Source of the DNA: Bactrocera neohumeralis
Lineage: Eukaryota; Arthropoda; Insecta; Diptera; Tephritidae
DNA: 64,000 nt
Direction of reading: 5' to 3'
Assembly (NCBI RefSeq): GCF_024586455.1
Contig: NC_065921.1
Location: 14,353,401 to 14,417,400, forward strand
Both the position numbers and the translations under genes were made by a program. Below are positions 23,301-33,671 of this stretch, piece after piece. Every line of letters begins with the position of its first letter. Within the stretch, counting starts at the first letter, position 1. The notes below the pieces were generated by a model, which was not told the origin of the DNA, ran no database searches, and saw only the letters and a list, made by a program, of their open reading frames with translations.

Positions 23301-23790
23301 TGCAATATGCGGCAATAGGACGTTGCTGCTTTTCTTGAAAGGGTCTTACAACGACTATGCGGCAGTCTATTATACTCATCTACTAATAAGACTAGGGAAA
23401 AACTAAATTTGAACTTTTCTGATAGAGGTACTCATTGCAAAAATATACCTCAGAGTCACCACTTTACTATCTGATCAATAATGACTCGGACTGATCCATT
23501 TAAACTGCGAGTCCTTGACTGGTAGTCCTTTTTTAATATTCGTGTGAAGTTTGATCTATTATCTATTTCGATAAATTTTTTTCTGGTTGTTTGTCTGGCG
23601 CTTTCTAACATGATAAATAAGATTGAACAATGCCTTTCCTTTCGTGTTTCCAATAGAATCTCGACTACGGAATCGTTGAAAATTTTGCGGAAGCATTTTC
23701 TAGAGTTCGCATCTACTTTATGACGAACATAAATATCTTAGTGATACAAGGCATTCAGTGAAGATCGTGAAGCCATCTAAAACTTAAATC
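20376..23790. other. Intergenic DNA, no gene recognised
   Basis: AT-rich. CAA-rich at about 21775-21915. The longest plus-strand frame (22126-22641) ends in a Cys/Leu-rich stretch caused by TGTTGC/TTGTTT triplets and has no domain. Minus-strand frames at 23155-23379 and 23456-23653 are not recognised. 22780-23150 is poly-A/T-rich filler. Confidence 0.45.
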
Positions 23791-23799
23791 ATGGAAGTC

Positions 23800-24175
23800 A
23801 TCTATACGTCTTTTAATGATGTTTTGGTTATGAAACGTGTCAATGGTAGACTTAACCAAAATACCTGAATCTTTTGCAAAAACGACGGCGGGACACAAAA
23901 AAGGTGCTTGTCAACATAGGTGAGAACAGACCCGACATTCATCAAACACATCATTATTGATGACAAGTTGGTAATTTTCCAAACTGACAAATAATCTAAG
24001 AAAGAAAGGTCATCCCAGCCAAGACTTATATCATGTGAATAGAAAATTGGAGTAAGTGTAGAAATGTTTGTATTGTCTTAGAAGCCTGTTTTAAAGGCGA
24101 TAATGAAGATGTGTATTAAACTGCGTGAAAATGTAGTTTTTGTCTGTCCGGATCAAACTTGATTAGACGGTATAT
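23800..24175 (+). pseudogene. Mariner-type transposase relic with internal deletion
   Basis: Plus-strand fragments in changing frames: MKRVNGRL, NQNT-stop-IFCKND, then DPTFIKHIIIDDKLVIFQTD (about 23930-23989). The last corresponds to the DPTFIKRIITGDE-type motif around the first catalytic Asp. After a deletion, the C-terminal end reads NWSKCRNVCIVLEACFKGDN (about 24041-24100), a WxKC...YFEGDN-type ending. The downstream GTCTGTCCGGATCAAACTTG (about 24143-24163) resembles the ends of relics at 0.9 and 49.7 kb. Several stops; inactive. Same family as the relic at 49.3 kb. Confidence 0.65.
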
Positions 24176-26785
24176 TGTTTAGAAATTACCTGCCAGAATT
24201 GGAGATTGATATAATGGATTTGGAGATATATTACTTTATTCTTCTTCTTCCTGTAAAAGCAGAAAACATTCATTAGATTATTTTGAGAAATGTTGCTGAG
24301 GATAAAAACCATTTCCGGATATAGTTTCGGTTAGGTATCGGTTACATAAATCCAATTGTCGTAGTAACGGTAATTCAATAATTTTTCTGGAGGGAAATAG
24401 GCGAGCAATAGAAACCAAAAACACCGAAAATTTCAAAAATTTTGATAAAAACATAAGTTCTGCTAGAAGTGTTATATCGTGTTCCAATGATTGTGGAAGT
24501 TGGAGTCTAGATATTGCAAGCAGCCCTCAAACAAATTAAAGCAGCCAGCTTCTGCTTTCCCAAAGCTGTTAAGGACTTTAAGAAACACAAATGTGTACAA
24601 ATAGACCGCTATGAGTTAAAACGATTTCTGAAGTATGTCCATTACTTCTAATATTCAGTAGGAACTGTAGTTAAAGGAGAGCGGGAAGTAAAAAACGATA
24701 AACATTAATAAAATTTCACAAAAATACTCATGCGTTACACCTGAAGGTTTCTTGACTGAGTGAGGTAAATATGCTGACAAAACCAGTTTATATTTACATG
24801 CACACAAAATAAGAAACCTGGCATTTTTCGAGTACCGAATTATTTAAAATTTAAATTTTCATTTAATTTGCCACAAGTAAAACATTACTCACATTTAATG
24901 CCAAAAGTACTTCAACTTTTTACAACCAAAGCAACAAATGTGCACATTCAAATCAAACGGCAGACATAGAAAAGAGCGCTGGGCGCTACAAAGCAATGCC
25001 TCGAAGCGATGCTTTCGTTCTTTTGTCTATCTTTCATTTACTTTGTTGTGATCCCTAGATGTTGTTGTAGCTGTAAATGCGTAAATTCCGAAATGTCTAC
25101 AAGCAATAAAGCGTTTACTTAGCACACACCAAACAACACTCGACGACTCGAATTACAACGAAATTAACAAGCGGCTCTGCGCCATCAACACCAACAGCTT
25201 CTTCCCTACAATGCTGCCGCACACATACAGCCAAGCGCAAGCACTTTAAAACATTTCCAGCATTGCTAATCCGCACGAAAGCGGCTTCCGTTGCTCAAAT
25301 GCGTGTATGTGGCATGGATATGAAAATGTGGCAGCTGCGGAAGATGCGTCACGGCAGCGCGGTGTGATCGTATCTTATTTCCCGTGCTGCGTACAGCTGT
25401 GATGACGACTGTCTCTGTGGCTCTGTGTCTCTGTGACTGTTGGCTGGTAGCCGCGCGCTGCTGTGCTTGTCAATCACGCACGCATACACGCTCACGTACA
25501 CAGACAAGCGTTAGGAAATTGAAGGCGTTGCGCCTCTTGCTGTCCCGCGGCAGGAATAACAATCCTTTTGCGACGAGAGTAAACGCACCCTAAGGGTTAA
25601 TACGCGCTTGCTTTTGTCGTTATTGTTGCTGCGCGCCGACATTTGCGTGCCATACAGGATGATGGCGCATATCAGCCGGGCGTGTCATGCCGCACAAGCA
25701 AGCGACGCACGAAAATTAACAAGCAGATGTAAGCAAATTTTATGCCGCGCGGCCAGAAACACACATCTACATATGCATATGTGAATAAGCGTAGGTGTGC
25801 GCCTCATTCAACGCCCACAGCGCGGTTACATATTTGAGGCGCATTTTTTGTGTCAGCAAATTTGCAGTGTTGCATGTGCATGTAGGTGTAAGTTTTGCAT
25901 GTAAATTTGTGCCTACATAGCGCGCCGTCATGTTGCGCGTTGACATATGTGAAGCGCGTGGTGCTGATGTGTATGCAACGCGACGCAATTCGACGCGGCT
26001 TACAATATATCAGCGCCGCTGATTATAGTGAAATCTAATCGGAGCGCCCATGCAGCGCTTGTAATCGGAGGTACATTAATGATGCAGCAGGAGCAACAAC
26101 AGGAAGACCAGCTCTACATACATAAAGTAAAGAACAACAACAAAACCAACACATGCAAATATAAATACGTTTATGTAGCGCTACAACGTGCACTGGCGGC
26201 GGCTGTCTGGCGCATACTAAGTAAGCGCGTTAATCTCTCCAGCATTCCGGTGCAAGTTTGTTGTGCGCGTTGGATATTGTCATCAGTATTTTTTGTTGTT
26301 GCTGTAATAATTTTGCGTGTATTTCGTGACGCCACTACCGGTATTTGATTATTGAAGGCGCATTCAGCGATTATATAAGGCGCGGGTTGGATCATGCCTT
26401 GCTTTAGTTTAAGGGATAAGTGGGTGCGGAAGCAAAGGGTCGTCAACTGTGCAATAACAAACAGCAGGAAGATTTAAGCACGCGAAAAGGCGGTGATATA
26501 TCCGCGCGCATGTAAAGATAATTTGAAACGCCCGGGAAATACTTGAAGGCAACCAAGCGCGTTGCATTTCACGAAGTTACAGAGCCGCGCATTTTCAGCG
26601 CGTCGCGATTCATTACGCATGCTAAGCCCAAGGAGGAATGTAATAATAGATGAAGTGTGATATTTTGTAGATTCTGTGGTCTCAACCGCTTTGAAAGTGG
26701 ATTTTTCAACTAACAATGTCCCCTTTGCAGGAAAGTCTTATAGACAGTTAAGTGTATCTCAGAGTGAACCTCTGTTTTTATTGCA
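24176..26785. other. Intergenic; GC-richer from 25.0 to 26.6 kb, no gene recognised
   Basis: 24.2-25.0 kb is AT-rich filler. 25.0-26.6 kb has noticeably more G+C and many GCGC/CGCG words, with overlapping short frames (25384-25593, 25767-25988, 26028-26348, 26171-26446) lacking domains. A TATATAAGGCGCG string at about 26373-26385 looks like a TATA box, but no well-placed initiator follows, so no promoter is called. Confidence 0.45.
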
Positions 26786-26789
26786 ATTC

Positions 26790-26972
26790 GTCCCAAACCC
26801 AGCGCACAACCCTAGGGAGGGATTTTCGCCTTCTCACTTCAGCTCGCCTTCAAACGAATGTATTTCAAGTACCCAGAGGCTACTTGATCTACGACCGGAA
26901 GTCGTTTCTGGCCATTCCTACGTGAATGGTGCTCAGAGAACCTTCCTCACTTGCGTGAACTTCTACACACTT
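26790..26972. repeat. Dispersed repeat copy 2 (SINE-like candidate)
   Basis: Second member of the family at 13.56-13.74 kb, same orientation. GTCCCAAACCC, TTCAGCTCGCCTTCAAACGA, TACCCAGAGGCTACTTGATC, TACGACCGGAAGTCGT, CGTGAATGGTGCTCAGAGAA, CCTTCCTCACTTGCGTGAAC and TTCTACACAC run in the same order. This copy looks longer in its first third. An open frame across it (26676-27074) is not credible, because the same sequence is non-coding in copy 1. Confidence 0.65.
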
Positions 26973-26974
26973 CC

Positions 26975-28490
26975 TTTTCCAGCCTTAAATTTATACCGCG
27001 GTCGGTTAAAAAGTCTAATTTATTTGTGGGTCATAAAGCTCTTTAAGAAGCTTTTTGTGCTAAACGTGCTCTAGCGTTTGAAAGTTTTGGAGAGTGGTGA
27101 ATCGAACAGAAAACATAACTAAGAGAGCTATCATGCATTGCACCACTTCAATGAGTCTTCCTAAAAATCTCTTTATAGCGAATTCAACTATTCCTGAGTT
27201 TTTCAAATATTAAAAAAAAACAGTATTAGCAAGCTTAATAATGGCGAATCGAATAATCATATTATAACATGTTTTTTTAGAGAACACTCTTTTTTTGAGT
27301 GTGTTAATCTCTTTTTTAACCTTTATATAACTATTTACAAATGAAAGAACTATGAACTTTTTATAAAAATATAAATAAAAAGTCTCTAAAAGAAGTGCGG
27401 AAATTTCAATCAAAGGTGAAGTAAGCAAACTGAAAATAATTATTTTTTTTTGCCAAAAAATTCCGACAGGGTATGCACACAGCTATTAGCAAAAAATTCT
27501 TACAGCCACACATGTATTAAAAACAACAAAAACAACAGCAAATAACTCTTATAACCACACATGTATCAAAAACAACTACAACGCACGAACGAACGAGCGG
27601 TGTCGTCTCATTACAAACGATAACTGTCGTCGCACCGCTCGGTGTTTTCGTTTGCCGCTGCGAGGACAAGTCGCACAAGTCATAATGCGTACTTGTTGTT
27701 ATTGTAAGTGATTCTTTTTTGCTGTCACCACTGGTTATTGCTGATGATGCCAATTTAGAGCATTTTCCATGCCTTGCAACATGGAACGAAATATTGTAAC
27801 AGCTGCAATTGTATGTTTTGATTATTTATATTTACATTTTGTTTTTGTTTTTGCGCTTAATGAATGCGACACAAGCGCGGCATGGCCGAAAAAGAAGCAA
27901 CGACAAAATAAGCAGCCGACATGAAAGGATGCAATGGGCGTTTTGAACACATTAAATAAGGCAACAACCTACGCGTTCCAGAATATCGAATCGGCGGTGA
28001 AGGCAAACCGGATCGGGGCGGTGTGTTTGTGGAACGATTGAACAGTTGGTTGCCAGTAAAGGGTGAAGGTAAAGATTACCAAAAAAAGAAAAAGAAACCG
28101 CGAAGCGTAATTTACTCTCAGAAATACTCTACATTTTGTGCTGAAAAATTATTATCGCTCGCTAGCAGATGTTGCAAGGATGAAAAGGCGGAGAGATAAA
28201 AGTATAAAAGACTAACAAGAATGCATTGAAAGGCAATCACTTACATATAAGGGGAATGTACCGCTAATATTATTAATGCTTAATGGCAATGGTTCTCAGA
28301 CTATAAATTAATGATTGATTTTCCATTTAGAGCAATATTTGGTATTTAATTTGCAGCAAGGTCCCGCCATTAGGTAATTGAGTCCCGTTAAATCCCAACG
28401 GTATTGTGGAAAAATTAGCTAATTAAATGCTAAAAGCATGCAGAGATCAGCAATTAAACCAATAGGTGGTGGGAAATTGTGACAATTTTG
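26975..28490. other. Intergenic; short direct and inverted repeats near 27.5 kb
   Basis: No gene recognised. CCACACATGTATTAAAAACA at about 27507 recurs with small changes at about 27556. GAGCGGTG at 27597-27604 faces CACCGCTC at 27634-27641, a possible hairpin. The rest is AT-rich. Confidence 0.45.
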
Positions 28491-28496
28491 AGGGTG

Positions 28497-29265
28497 TTGC
28501 GCCCGGAGCGAAAGTAGTGCACTAAGGGTTGCAACAGTGAGTGATTGGTTTCAAGTTCAATGTGATAGTGAGTAAAATTTTCAAGGTTAGATATTTGCAG
28601 CAAGTGACACAAATAAATGTATAAATAATTCTGCAACAAACGGGATTTCGGGATTTGAAAAAGTGAATATCGGAATCCCGAAAATTTTCGGGATTTCGCC
28701 AAAATGTGCATGATTTAAATTATATAATATTTAATTTGCGTGTGAAATAGTGACGGGAATGAGGATTTCAAATCCTCAGTGTATAGTTTGAAGGGCATAT
28801 AAAAATATATGCAGCATATGTATTGCGAAGTTCGATGTGATTACAGTTAAATTTACAAGGTTAAATATGCGCACAGATTATTTCGCGAAAATTGGGATTT
28901 CGGGATTCGTAAATGTCAAAATCGGGATACCGAAAATTTTCGAAATTTGGCAATAGTATAAATTCAAGTAAGTTTTTGATTTCAATGTGAAACAGTGAAA
29001 TTTGTGCACTAAGGGTTGCGAACGGTAAGCGAATAGTTAGAAATTCAATGTGATTACAATTAAAATTTTCAAGGTTAAATAAGCGCAGCATATGGCAAAA
29101 AATGAGTTTAATATAATTTTGCGAAAATCGGAGTTTCGGGATTTGAAAATGTTAAAATCGGGATCCCGAAAATTTTGAGGTTATATAAGAAGCTGAATTA
29201 TTAAAAACTACGTAGTCTAAAAATAAAAAGTTCGGGATCCCGAAACTTACTTTTTCTGTTCTGAG
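28497..29265. repeat. Tandem array 1, about 245-bp unit with CGGGATCCCGAAAA box
   Basis: Three units. Each carries a GGGATTTCGGGATTTG-like box and, about 30 bp on, CGGAATCCCGAAAATTTT (28661), CGGGATACCGAAAATTTT (28922) or CGGGATCCCGAAAATTTT (29159). GTGCACTAAGGGTTGC occurs at 28516 and 29006, and ATTTACAAGGTTAAATATGC / TTTTCAAGGTTAAATAAGC at about 28850 and 29068. A last isolated box TTCGGGATCCCGAA stands at 29231-29244. No coding content. Confidence 0.8.
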
Positions 29266-30479
29266 CTAAAAAAAACCACTAGAATACTAAGGGCTTGCAA
29301 TGCACGTTGTTATGTACGTGTACAAACACATACATACATATGTATGTACGTACTTGTGTATGTACTGCTGTAATTCGGAGATACCATATATTTTCTAAAA
29401 CGTCATAAGACTGCTGTCGAATACCAAATGAGCGACTTGAAAATAATTCAAATACCATTTATTTTTAATTTTTTTAAGGAACAAACAAAAATTTCGTCCA
29501 CAACAACAAAAGCAGGCATTTTAATGTCGCAAACAAAGCAAGGGAGCTAATCTGGCACACAAAACACACACACATATAGGTATGCATATGTATTTGTATT
29601 TCCATAAAAAAATGCATTTCTATGAGCGGTCGTCGTCTGCATCTACCAGACTGTATAGACAATTGCCTAGTGTTGGCATAAGAATAACTATGAAAGTGTG
29701 TACGTATATATGTATTAGTGTGAATAGAAATCTATCTTTGTAGACAAAGCAGCTACGGGCCACAGGGAGCTGGCTGGCAATGAAGCAATTGAAAGGCACT
29801 AGACAGACATAAAAAACAAAAAGTCACAAAAGTAGCAGGCAGCACCATAAACATGTAACACATATGCATATAGTACATGCATATGTACATAAATACATTT
29901 GTATATGTATGTGTATGGCAACCGAGCGATATGTTAGACAACCAATTATGAGAAATTTCCATCAAAAGCAGGCAATCGGATGCCTCGAACGCCTGGCCAG
30001 GCATCAAACGAAAATGCGCTTCATTGCTTTGCGGCATAGCTGTGCATGGGTGTGTATTTGAATGAATTTGTTGGTATGTAAGTGCATGTGTTCGCTTTCG
30101 TAGATCTCAAATGAATTGCTGGGATTCCTAGCGGCGCAGTGATGCAGTCACTGAGTTCTCGATATGTAAGTTATATTCTGAGAATTCTTCTTCAGTTTTG
30201 ATTCCAAACTTTTTTTCTGGTTGCCTGCAGTCGAGTGATTTATTGTCGCTATTTTGTGGCACATTTAGGTATAAAGATTAGGTAGCTGGAGTTTAAAAGA
30301 TTTTGATACAAATTTAGAATTTTTCGGTTTTGAATATTGGTGAATTGAAAACTATTTCGATTTCATCGGTGTATACATATACATATGTACATTAAACCAG
30401 ATTTATTTATAGAAAGCCAAAAGGCGAAAAAATCGCCTCTGCGAGAAATATTCTAACGATCATTCTGAAGAGCTTTGTC
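29266..30479. other. Intergenic; ACATACATACATATGTATG palindromic run at 29325
   Basis: ACATACATACATATGTATGT at about 29327-29350 is a long imperfect palindrome of the kind repeated across the window. Small frames (29474-29662, 29753-30037, 29864-30061) are not supported. Confidence 0.4.
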
Positions 30480-30685
30480 TAGACTACGGTTTCGAGCCGG
30501 CAAATTTTAAGGTAAAGGGATCATAAAAATTTGTTCGTCAGTTTTTGGGATATCACAAAAAAATTTATTACGTAATAAATTTCGGAGCATTCTAATATTT
30601 TATTGATCATTTGTTGGAATCGCTCAGACTGGACAACTATATTGCGTGTCTTCCATACAACCGATTAATATTTTTTTTTAATTAA
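30480..30685 (+). repeat. Dispersed repeat, pair with 54.2 kb
   Basis: AAAATTTGTTCGTCAGTTTT, TGGGATATCAC, AATTTCGGAGCATTCTAAT and TTGATCATTTGTTGGAATCG correspond to AAAAGTTTGTTCGCCTCTTT, TGAGATATCC, ATTTTGAAGTTCTATTAA and CCATTTGTAATAATCG at 54240-54330. Non-coding and strongly diverged. Confidence 0.5.
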
Positions 30686-31074
30686 GATATTGTATAAATT
30701 TTCCTCACATATCTGAATTCAAGGTTAAGAGCTTAGAAAAGCAAAAAAAGTACATATTACAAATAAACTATAGATTTAGAATATTTTATATTTTTTTTTC
30801 AGCAAATGTAGTGAAAATATAAAATAAAATGGAGTTCAGTTTTAAGTTAAATAAAATGTTGCGCTGTTTGGTATAGACAAATGTAAAATAAACAGAAAAA
30901 TTAATTTTGAAAGGCTTTACGTATCATTCGCATATAAAAACTTCCGTTTCTTTGCCTTATCCTTAAACTCGCTCAAAAATTACTTTGATATTTTCTAAAT
31001 AAGAAAATGCTTCAAATGACATTGTCTGGAAAGGTGAGATTTTAAGCTTCATTTAACCAAAAAAAAAATTAAAT
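30686..31074. other. AT-rich spacer, nothing recognised
   Basis: Only A/T-rich filler between the dispersed repeat and the mariner relic. Confidence 0.45.
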
Positions 31075-32010
31075 TCGGGAAGTTGAAAAAAAGTTACGGC
31101 TGTTCGAGAGTAATGAATAAATTCGCTATATTTTGAGGAAAAAAATGCCACGCAAGCCATCAATGAAATTTGTGCAGTTCACGAAGACGATGCTGTATCA
31201 GTTCGTGTAGCTCAAAAATGGTTCGCTCGCTTCCGTTCTGGAAATTTCGATGTGAAAGATGCACCTCGCTCTGGTCGACCTATCGTTGAAAAAGTCGATG
31301 AAATTATGGAAAAGATTGACCAGAACCGTCACATAAGCAGCCATGATATCGCTAAGGAACTTAACATTCATCATCAAACGGTTTTGAACCATTTAAAAAA
31401 GGCTGGCTATAAAAAGAAGCTCGATGTTTGGGTACCACATGAATTGTCTGTGAAAAATTTAATGGACCGAATTAACATCTGCGATTTTTTGCTGAAGAAG
31501 CATTATATAGTAACAGGAGACGAAAAGTGGATCAAATACGACAATAGTGTGCGAAAAGATCATGGTCCAAGCGTGGTGAAGCTCAACAAATGGTCGCAAA
31601 GCCAGGATTGACGCCTCGAAAGGTTATGCTGAGTGTTTGGTGGGATTGAAAAGGAATCATCCACTATGAGCTGCTCCAGCGTGGTCGAGTGATTGATTCT
31701 ACTCTACATTTTACTAACAATAACTGATGAGATTGAAGCAAGCAATTGAAAAAAACGGCCGGAACTGATCAACAGAAAGGGCTTCGTCTTCTATCAAGAC
31801 AACTCTAAGCCGCATACATCTTTGATGACTCGGCAATAAGACTCGGGGAGAGCTTGACTGTGAAGTTTTGGTACATTCACCATATTGCAATGACTTTGCA
31901 CCATTGAACTACTATTTGTTTCAGTCAATACATAACTTCCTTAATGAAGTAAAATGGCATAAAGTTGTCGACCAAAATGGTTAATATTTGATTCATTAAA
32001 GTTTATTATA
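31075..32010 (+). mobile_element. Mariner relic B (mellifera-type), nearly full length
   Basis: A candidate 5' terminus TTCGGGAAGTTGAAAAAAAG lies at about 31075-31096 and matches the reverse complement of relic A's 3' repeat. Coding similarity starts almost at once, so most of the 5' leader is deleted. The element reads to TGGTCGACCAAAATGGTTAA (about 31962-31982) and TTTATTATA at about 32002-32010. There it is cut off exactly where the Tc1-like element begins; its own 3' repeat is missing. Confidence 0.85.
31129..31980 (+). pseudogene. Mariner transposase, broken
   Basis: Cut-and-paste transposase remnant. One open frame runs from about 31129 (YFEEKNATQAINEICAVHED) through the HTH pair (VAQKWFARFRSGNFDV; RHISSHDIAKELNIHHQTVL), the WVPHELSVKNLMDRINICDF linker and TGDEKW, whose first catalytic Asp is codon 31519-31521. 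It stops at 31609-31611 after a frameshift. About eight residues before TGDEKW are deleted. Downstream, in other frames, VWWD and FYQDNSKPHTS (second Asp, 31798-31800) can be read. PYCNDFAPLNYYLF follows, where the third catalytic Asp of the SDYHLF motif is Asn. The C-terminal 50 or so residues present in relic A are mostly deleted. Three kinds of damage (indels, stops, lost third Asp) make it inactive. Confidence 0.85.
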
Positions 32011-32017
32011 AGTGTAA

Positions 32018-32036
32018 AGCAAAAGTCTTGATACCC
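32018..32036 (+). repeat. Tc1 outer direct repeat, left
   Basis: AGCAAAAGTCTTGATACCC. It matches the right outer repeat at 33643-33661 at 18 of 19 positions when reverse-complemented. Expected transposase-binding site. Confidence 0.85.
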
Positions 32037-32213
32037 TACCACTTCGAAGACATTTTATAAAATATATCACACAATTTTTTGAATATTTCCATTTATTAAC
32101 TAAAATTAAATAAATGCATTTTTTCTCATGTGGAAAATATAAAAAATTAGATCAAAAAGTATTTCCTTATTTAAAGAAAAATCAAAAAACCAAGGATATT
32201 CTAAAATTCGGAC

Positions 32214-32230
32214 AGCAAAAGTGTTGATAC
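32214..32230 (+). repeat. Tc1 inner direct repeat, left
   Basis: AGCAAAAGTGTTGATAC. One base different from the outer repeat core and identical to the reverse complement of 33458-33474. It lies 196 bp inside the outer repeat. Confidence 0.85.
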
Positions 32231-32315
32231 TCCTGCAAAAAAGGAGGAAATGTATAAAAAAAGCTTAATAATATGTTGACCAAAAATACCTTCAATACCT
32301 AGTGGGGTAACCTCG

Positions 32316-33313
32316 TTATCGAATAACTTCTTTTAATCGGTCAGGCATGGAGTGAATCAACTTTTTTGTGTAATCTGAACTGATATTTTGCCATTCAACT
32401 TGGAGCAAGCTTTTAAGTTGATTTTTTGAAGTAATATGGTGTTTCCTTAAGCGGTTTTGTAAATGATCCCATAAATGCTCGATGGGATTGAGATCTGGAC
32501 TCTGTGGAGGTGTTAATAGCAAATGGGGTACCTTGTGTATTAACCACTTCTTCACTAGGTGTGCAGTATGTTTGGAATCGTTGTCCTGCTGAAAATAAAA
32601 TCCGCCATACAGTCCCATTTTTTTCCGCACTTTGTAATAAATTTTCTTGAAGAACTTTCAAATATACTTCTTTTGTAATAATTTCATCGATAAAAACAAG
32701 GTTGCAAACACCCGATGTGGACATGCAGCCCCATACCATGACACCTCCATCTCTATGCCTGACCATCTTAATTGTATTTTTCGGGTTTAACTCTTCGTTT
32801 GGCTTCCTCCACACTTTAAGTCGCCCACCATATTCAAAAATATTGTATTTGGATTCGTCGGAAAAAATAACATTATCCCAGAAGTCAAATTCTTTGAGTT
32901 TATACGTTTTTGCAAAATCCAGCCGTTTATTTCTATTGACGTCACTGACAAAGGGCTTTTTTCTAGCAAAGCATGACTTAAATCCATTTCTATTTATTGA
33001 TCTGCGCACTGTATCCGATGAAACAATGATATTTAAAGATGTTTCCAATACAGCTGCTATATTCGGAGCATTTTCGAATGGATTTTTCTCTATTGCACTC
33101 TTGATAAATCGTTCATCTCTCTCATTAAGCTTCCTAGGGCGTCCTGATCTGTGCTTATTTTCGAATCTTTTCTCCTTTTTGAAACGTTGTATTACGTTGG
33201 ACCGTTGCCTTACTTCTGCCTATGTATTTTCCGATTTCGGCAAATGATTTTCCATCTTTATGCATACGTACCACAATTTGTTTCTCCTCTATTGTCAATT
33301 CTTTTGGAAACAT
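32316..33313 (-). pseudogene. Tc1-like DD34E transposase with two frameshifts
   Basis: Excises and reinserts the element using a DDE catalytic core. The start at 33311-33313 (MFPKELTIEEKQIVVRMHKD) opens the first HTH; KSFAEIGKYIGRSKATVQR is its recognition part. A one-base change near 33190 shifts the frame into RFKKEKRFENKHRSGRPRKL, the usual GRPR linker, and the second HTH (SSDTVRRSINRNGFKSCFAR). The catalytic region has VIFSDESKYNIF (first Asp), VWRKPNEELNP and GGVMVWGCMS. A second shift occurs in the T7 run at 32618-32624. It then reads FYFQQDNDSKHTA (second Asp) and, exactly 34 residues on, the Glu of SPDLNPIEHLWDHL; it ends at 32316. Length would be about 331 residues, normal for the family, and all three catalytic residues are kept. 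Only two single-base frameshifts are obvious, so the copy seems recent, or the shifts may be assembly errors in homopolymers. Confidence 0.9.
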
Positions 33314-33457
33314 GATTGCACACGAAAAATATTTTACTTCGATGCGAATGAACGTATGAAGTTATACTGAATATGGTCTGCAAACAATATGTTTTTCCCA
33401 CACATCACAAGTCAAATATACCGTTATTCTGCGCGCTAGCTACATCGGGGCTCGAGC

Positions 33458-33474
33458 GTATCAACACTTTTGCT
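33458..33474 (-). repeat. Tc1 inner direct repeat, right
   Basis: GTATCAACACTTTTGCT, the perfect complement of the left inner repeat. Confidence 0.85.
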
Positions 33475-33642
33475 GTATCAATTTAATACTTACAGTTACA
33501 TTTTTGACTACCGTTATTGATGCAGCAGTCAAATTTTGCTATTTCCTTTCGATAATGAATGAGTACAATGTAGATTTTTAAATTATTGCCAAAGTTGCTT
33601 AAACTATTTTGAAATATCTTAATAATAAACTGAGAAATGAAA

Positions 33643-33661
33643 GGGTATCAAGACTTATGCT
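33643..33661 (-). repeat. Tc1 outer direct repeat, right
   Basis: GGGTATCAAGACTTATGCT, 8 bp from the outer end at 33669 and 185 bp from the right inner repeat. Confidence 0.85.
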
Positions 33662-33671
33662 CTATACTGTA

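Larger units (their letters stand above)
32011..33669 (-). mobile_element. Tc1-like element with IR/DR termini
   Basis: Complete DNA transposon of about 1.66 kb. Each end is an inverted repeat roughly 200-230 bp long carrying two direct repeats. Left: AGCAAAAGTCTTGATACCC at 32018-32036 and AGCAAAAGTGTTGATAC at 32214-32230. Right, as reverse complements: GGGTATCAAGACTTATGCT at 33643-33661 and GTATCAACACTTTTGCT at 33458-33474. The extreme right end reads CAGTATAGAGC on the minus strand and is followed by TA at 33670-33671, as expected of Tc1 insertion into TA. This outer-plus-inner arrangement is the IR/DR structure known from Sleeping Beauty, Minos and Bari-like elements. The single gene fills the interior. 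I cannot name the lineage. Confidence 0.9.

Noticed and set aside
23155..23653. Two adjacent minus-strand frames as a spliced gene
   Set aside because: A donor-like GAGGTAT lies only after an in-frame stop, and I found no splice that joins the frames cleanly.
26373..26395. TATA-box promoter at TATATAAGGCGCG
   Set aside because: No initiator at the expected distance and no supported exon downstream.
32702..33247. 181-codon plus-strand frame
   Set aside because: Antisense shadow of the Tc1-like transposase.
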